Below are positions 59,546 through 60,000 of a stretch of DNA of 60,000 nucleotides, piece after piece. The position numbers and the translations under genes were made by a program. Each line of letters starts with the position of its first letter. The first letter of the stretch is position 1. The stretch covers positions 312,001 through 372,000 of the forward strand of contig NMRA01000137.1 of the NCBI GenBank assembly GCA_002633005.1, in the 5' to 3' direction. The DNA comes from Phoronis australis. Lineage: Eukaryota > Phoronida > Phoronidae. The notes below the pieces were generated by a model. It saw only the letters and a list, made by a program, of their open reading frames with translations, had not been told where the DNA came from and ran no database searches.

Positions 59546-59674
59546 GAAAAATAAAAAAATTAATAAACTAAATTAGCGATGATACTTTCGGGCCACCGTA
59601 AAGTCACGCGTTCTCATTTAAAATGCACGACAATATCTCAGTAATCTCGCGAAGTCTTGCTTTTTAGCGAGGTC

Positions 59675-60000
59675 ATGAAATTTAAAGCGCTGAAAATATC
59701 AGAGGTTTCCCGGATGTAGTTCCTAGGTTATGCGACTCTTACCATTTGATCGACTGTCTGTATGTAAAGCCCACAGTACGACTTTTTCGCGATTACGGCA
59801 CGATTTTGAAACACTGCGCGTGCACTCCGCTTTAATTATTGTCTTGGTTTGACTTCGATTTTTGTCTACACACTCCCAGGTTAGTCGTATACGACAGTCG
59901 TTTACAAGGTCGTAGATAAGGTACGACTAATCCTATAAACATAATGGTTTGGTTAAGAGCGGTTGATTTAGCAAGGTGCTACCAAAACAACAAATGAAAA
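59675..60000. other. No recognisable feature
   Basis: The last 325 bp contain a short inverted pair (TTAGTCGTA / TACGACTAA, near 59881 and 59922) but no gene. Confidence 0.35.

Larger units (their letters stand above)
57578..59600. mobile_element. Foldback transposon with repeat-array arms (2,023 bp)
   Basis: The ends are 26-bp inverted repeats beginning TACGGTGGCCCGAAAGTAT with one mismatch. Each is followed by a short AT-rich spacer and then an array of 21-bp units; the two arrays are inverted relative to each other (57634-58226 and 59211-59545). A ~980-bp centre has no recognisable gene. A 6-bp target duplication AAGTCA (57572-57577, 59601-59606) proves insertion into the MITE. Long terminal repeats built from short tandem units recall Drosophila FB and sea-urchin TU foldback elements. 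No transposase is present, so it must depend on an autonomous relative. Confidence 0.85.
57511..59674 (+). mobile_element. ~152-bp MITE, copy 4, split by the foldback element
   Basis: The left half (57511-57577) has GGCGTGCGTTCAGTAG and CGCTAGGACCTACGC. The right half (59601-59674) resumes at AAGTCACGCGTTCTCATTT and ends at TTTTTAGCGAGGTC, where the normal right terminus is lost. The split is at AAGTCA, which is present on both sides. Confidence 0.8.

Overview
This is a gene-poor, AT-rich eukaryotic nuclear window dominated by decayed transposable elements, with no prokaryotic-style operons. The repeat content best fits an invertebrate, most likely an anthozoan cnidarian (coral or anemone). 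The hints are a ZMYM1-like hAT transposase, a P2X7-like cysteine-rich domain next to a THAP domain, non-LTR retrotransposons ending in (AAAT)n after a GGGCCC/CAGTG-CACTG hairpin, and many CAGTGGCGGAT-type MITEs. This assignment is an inference; no single locus proves it.

Layout. 0-7 kb: no recognisable gene, a tRNA-like fragment and copy 1 of a ~152-bp MITE. 7-11 kb: a minus-strand hAT transposase pseudogene split by a 2.4-kb inverted-terminal-repeat element, which itself holds a MITE and a LINE 3' end that is in turn split by a 1-kb hAT-like element. 11.3-14.5 kb: a broken Ty3/gypsy-like retrotransposon (gag, protease, integrase and LTR, minus strand) whose LTR U3 carries textbook heat-shock elements. 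15-21 kb: LINE debris, a P2X7-like and a THAP-domain fragment, a foldback MITE and a second LTR remnant. 26-28 kb: a third LTR remnant and a 5'-truncated LINE with a YADD reverse transcriptase. 30-36 kb: a promoter-like cluster, a second hAT N-terminal fragment and several foldback MITEs. 36.6-38.5 kb: a likely real small membrane-protein gene (three phase-compatible exons, minus strand). 40-45 kb: more CAGTGGCGG MITEs, including a second copy of the 1-kb element. 47-49 kb: two convergent candidate genes. 54-56 kb: an L1/Tx1-like LINE C-terminus with target-site duplications, an assembly gap and an implausible ~296-bp A run. 57.5-59.7 kb: a 2,023-bp foldback transposon inserted in a MITE.

How parts relate. 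Most of the sequence records successive insertion. The clearest chain is hAT transposase, then 2.4-kb element, then LINE, then 1-kb hAT-like element, with MITE copy 2 also inside the 2.4-kb element. The most unusual object is the foldback element at 57578-59600: 26-bp terminal repeats plus two inverted arrays of a 21-bp unit, each unit with a palindromic CCTAGG or CCCGGG core, and a 6-bp target duplication. The most functionally suggestive observation is the perfect heat-shock element pair in the LTR at 14.3 kb. Host genes are few, short and spliced. None could be identified by name, and their models rest only on splice signals and open frames.
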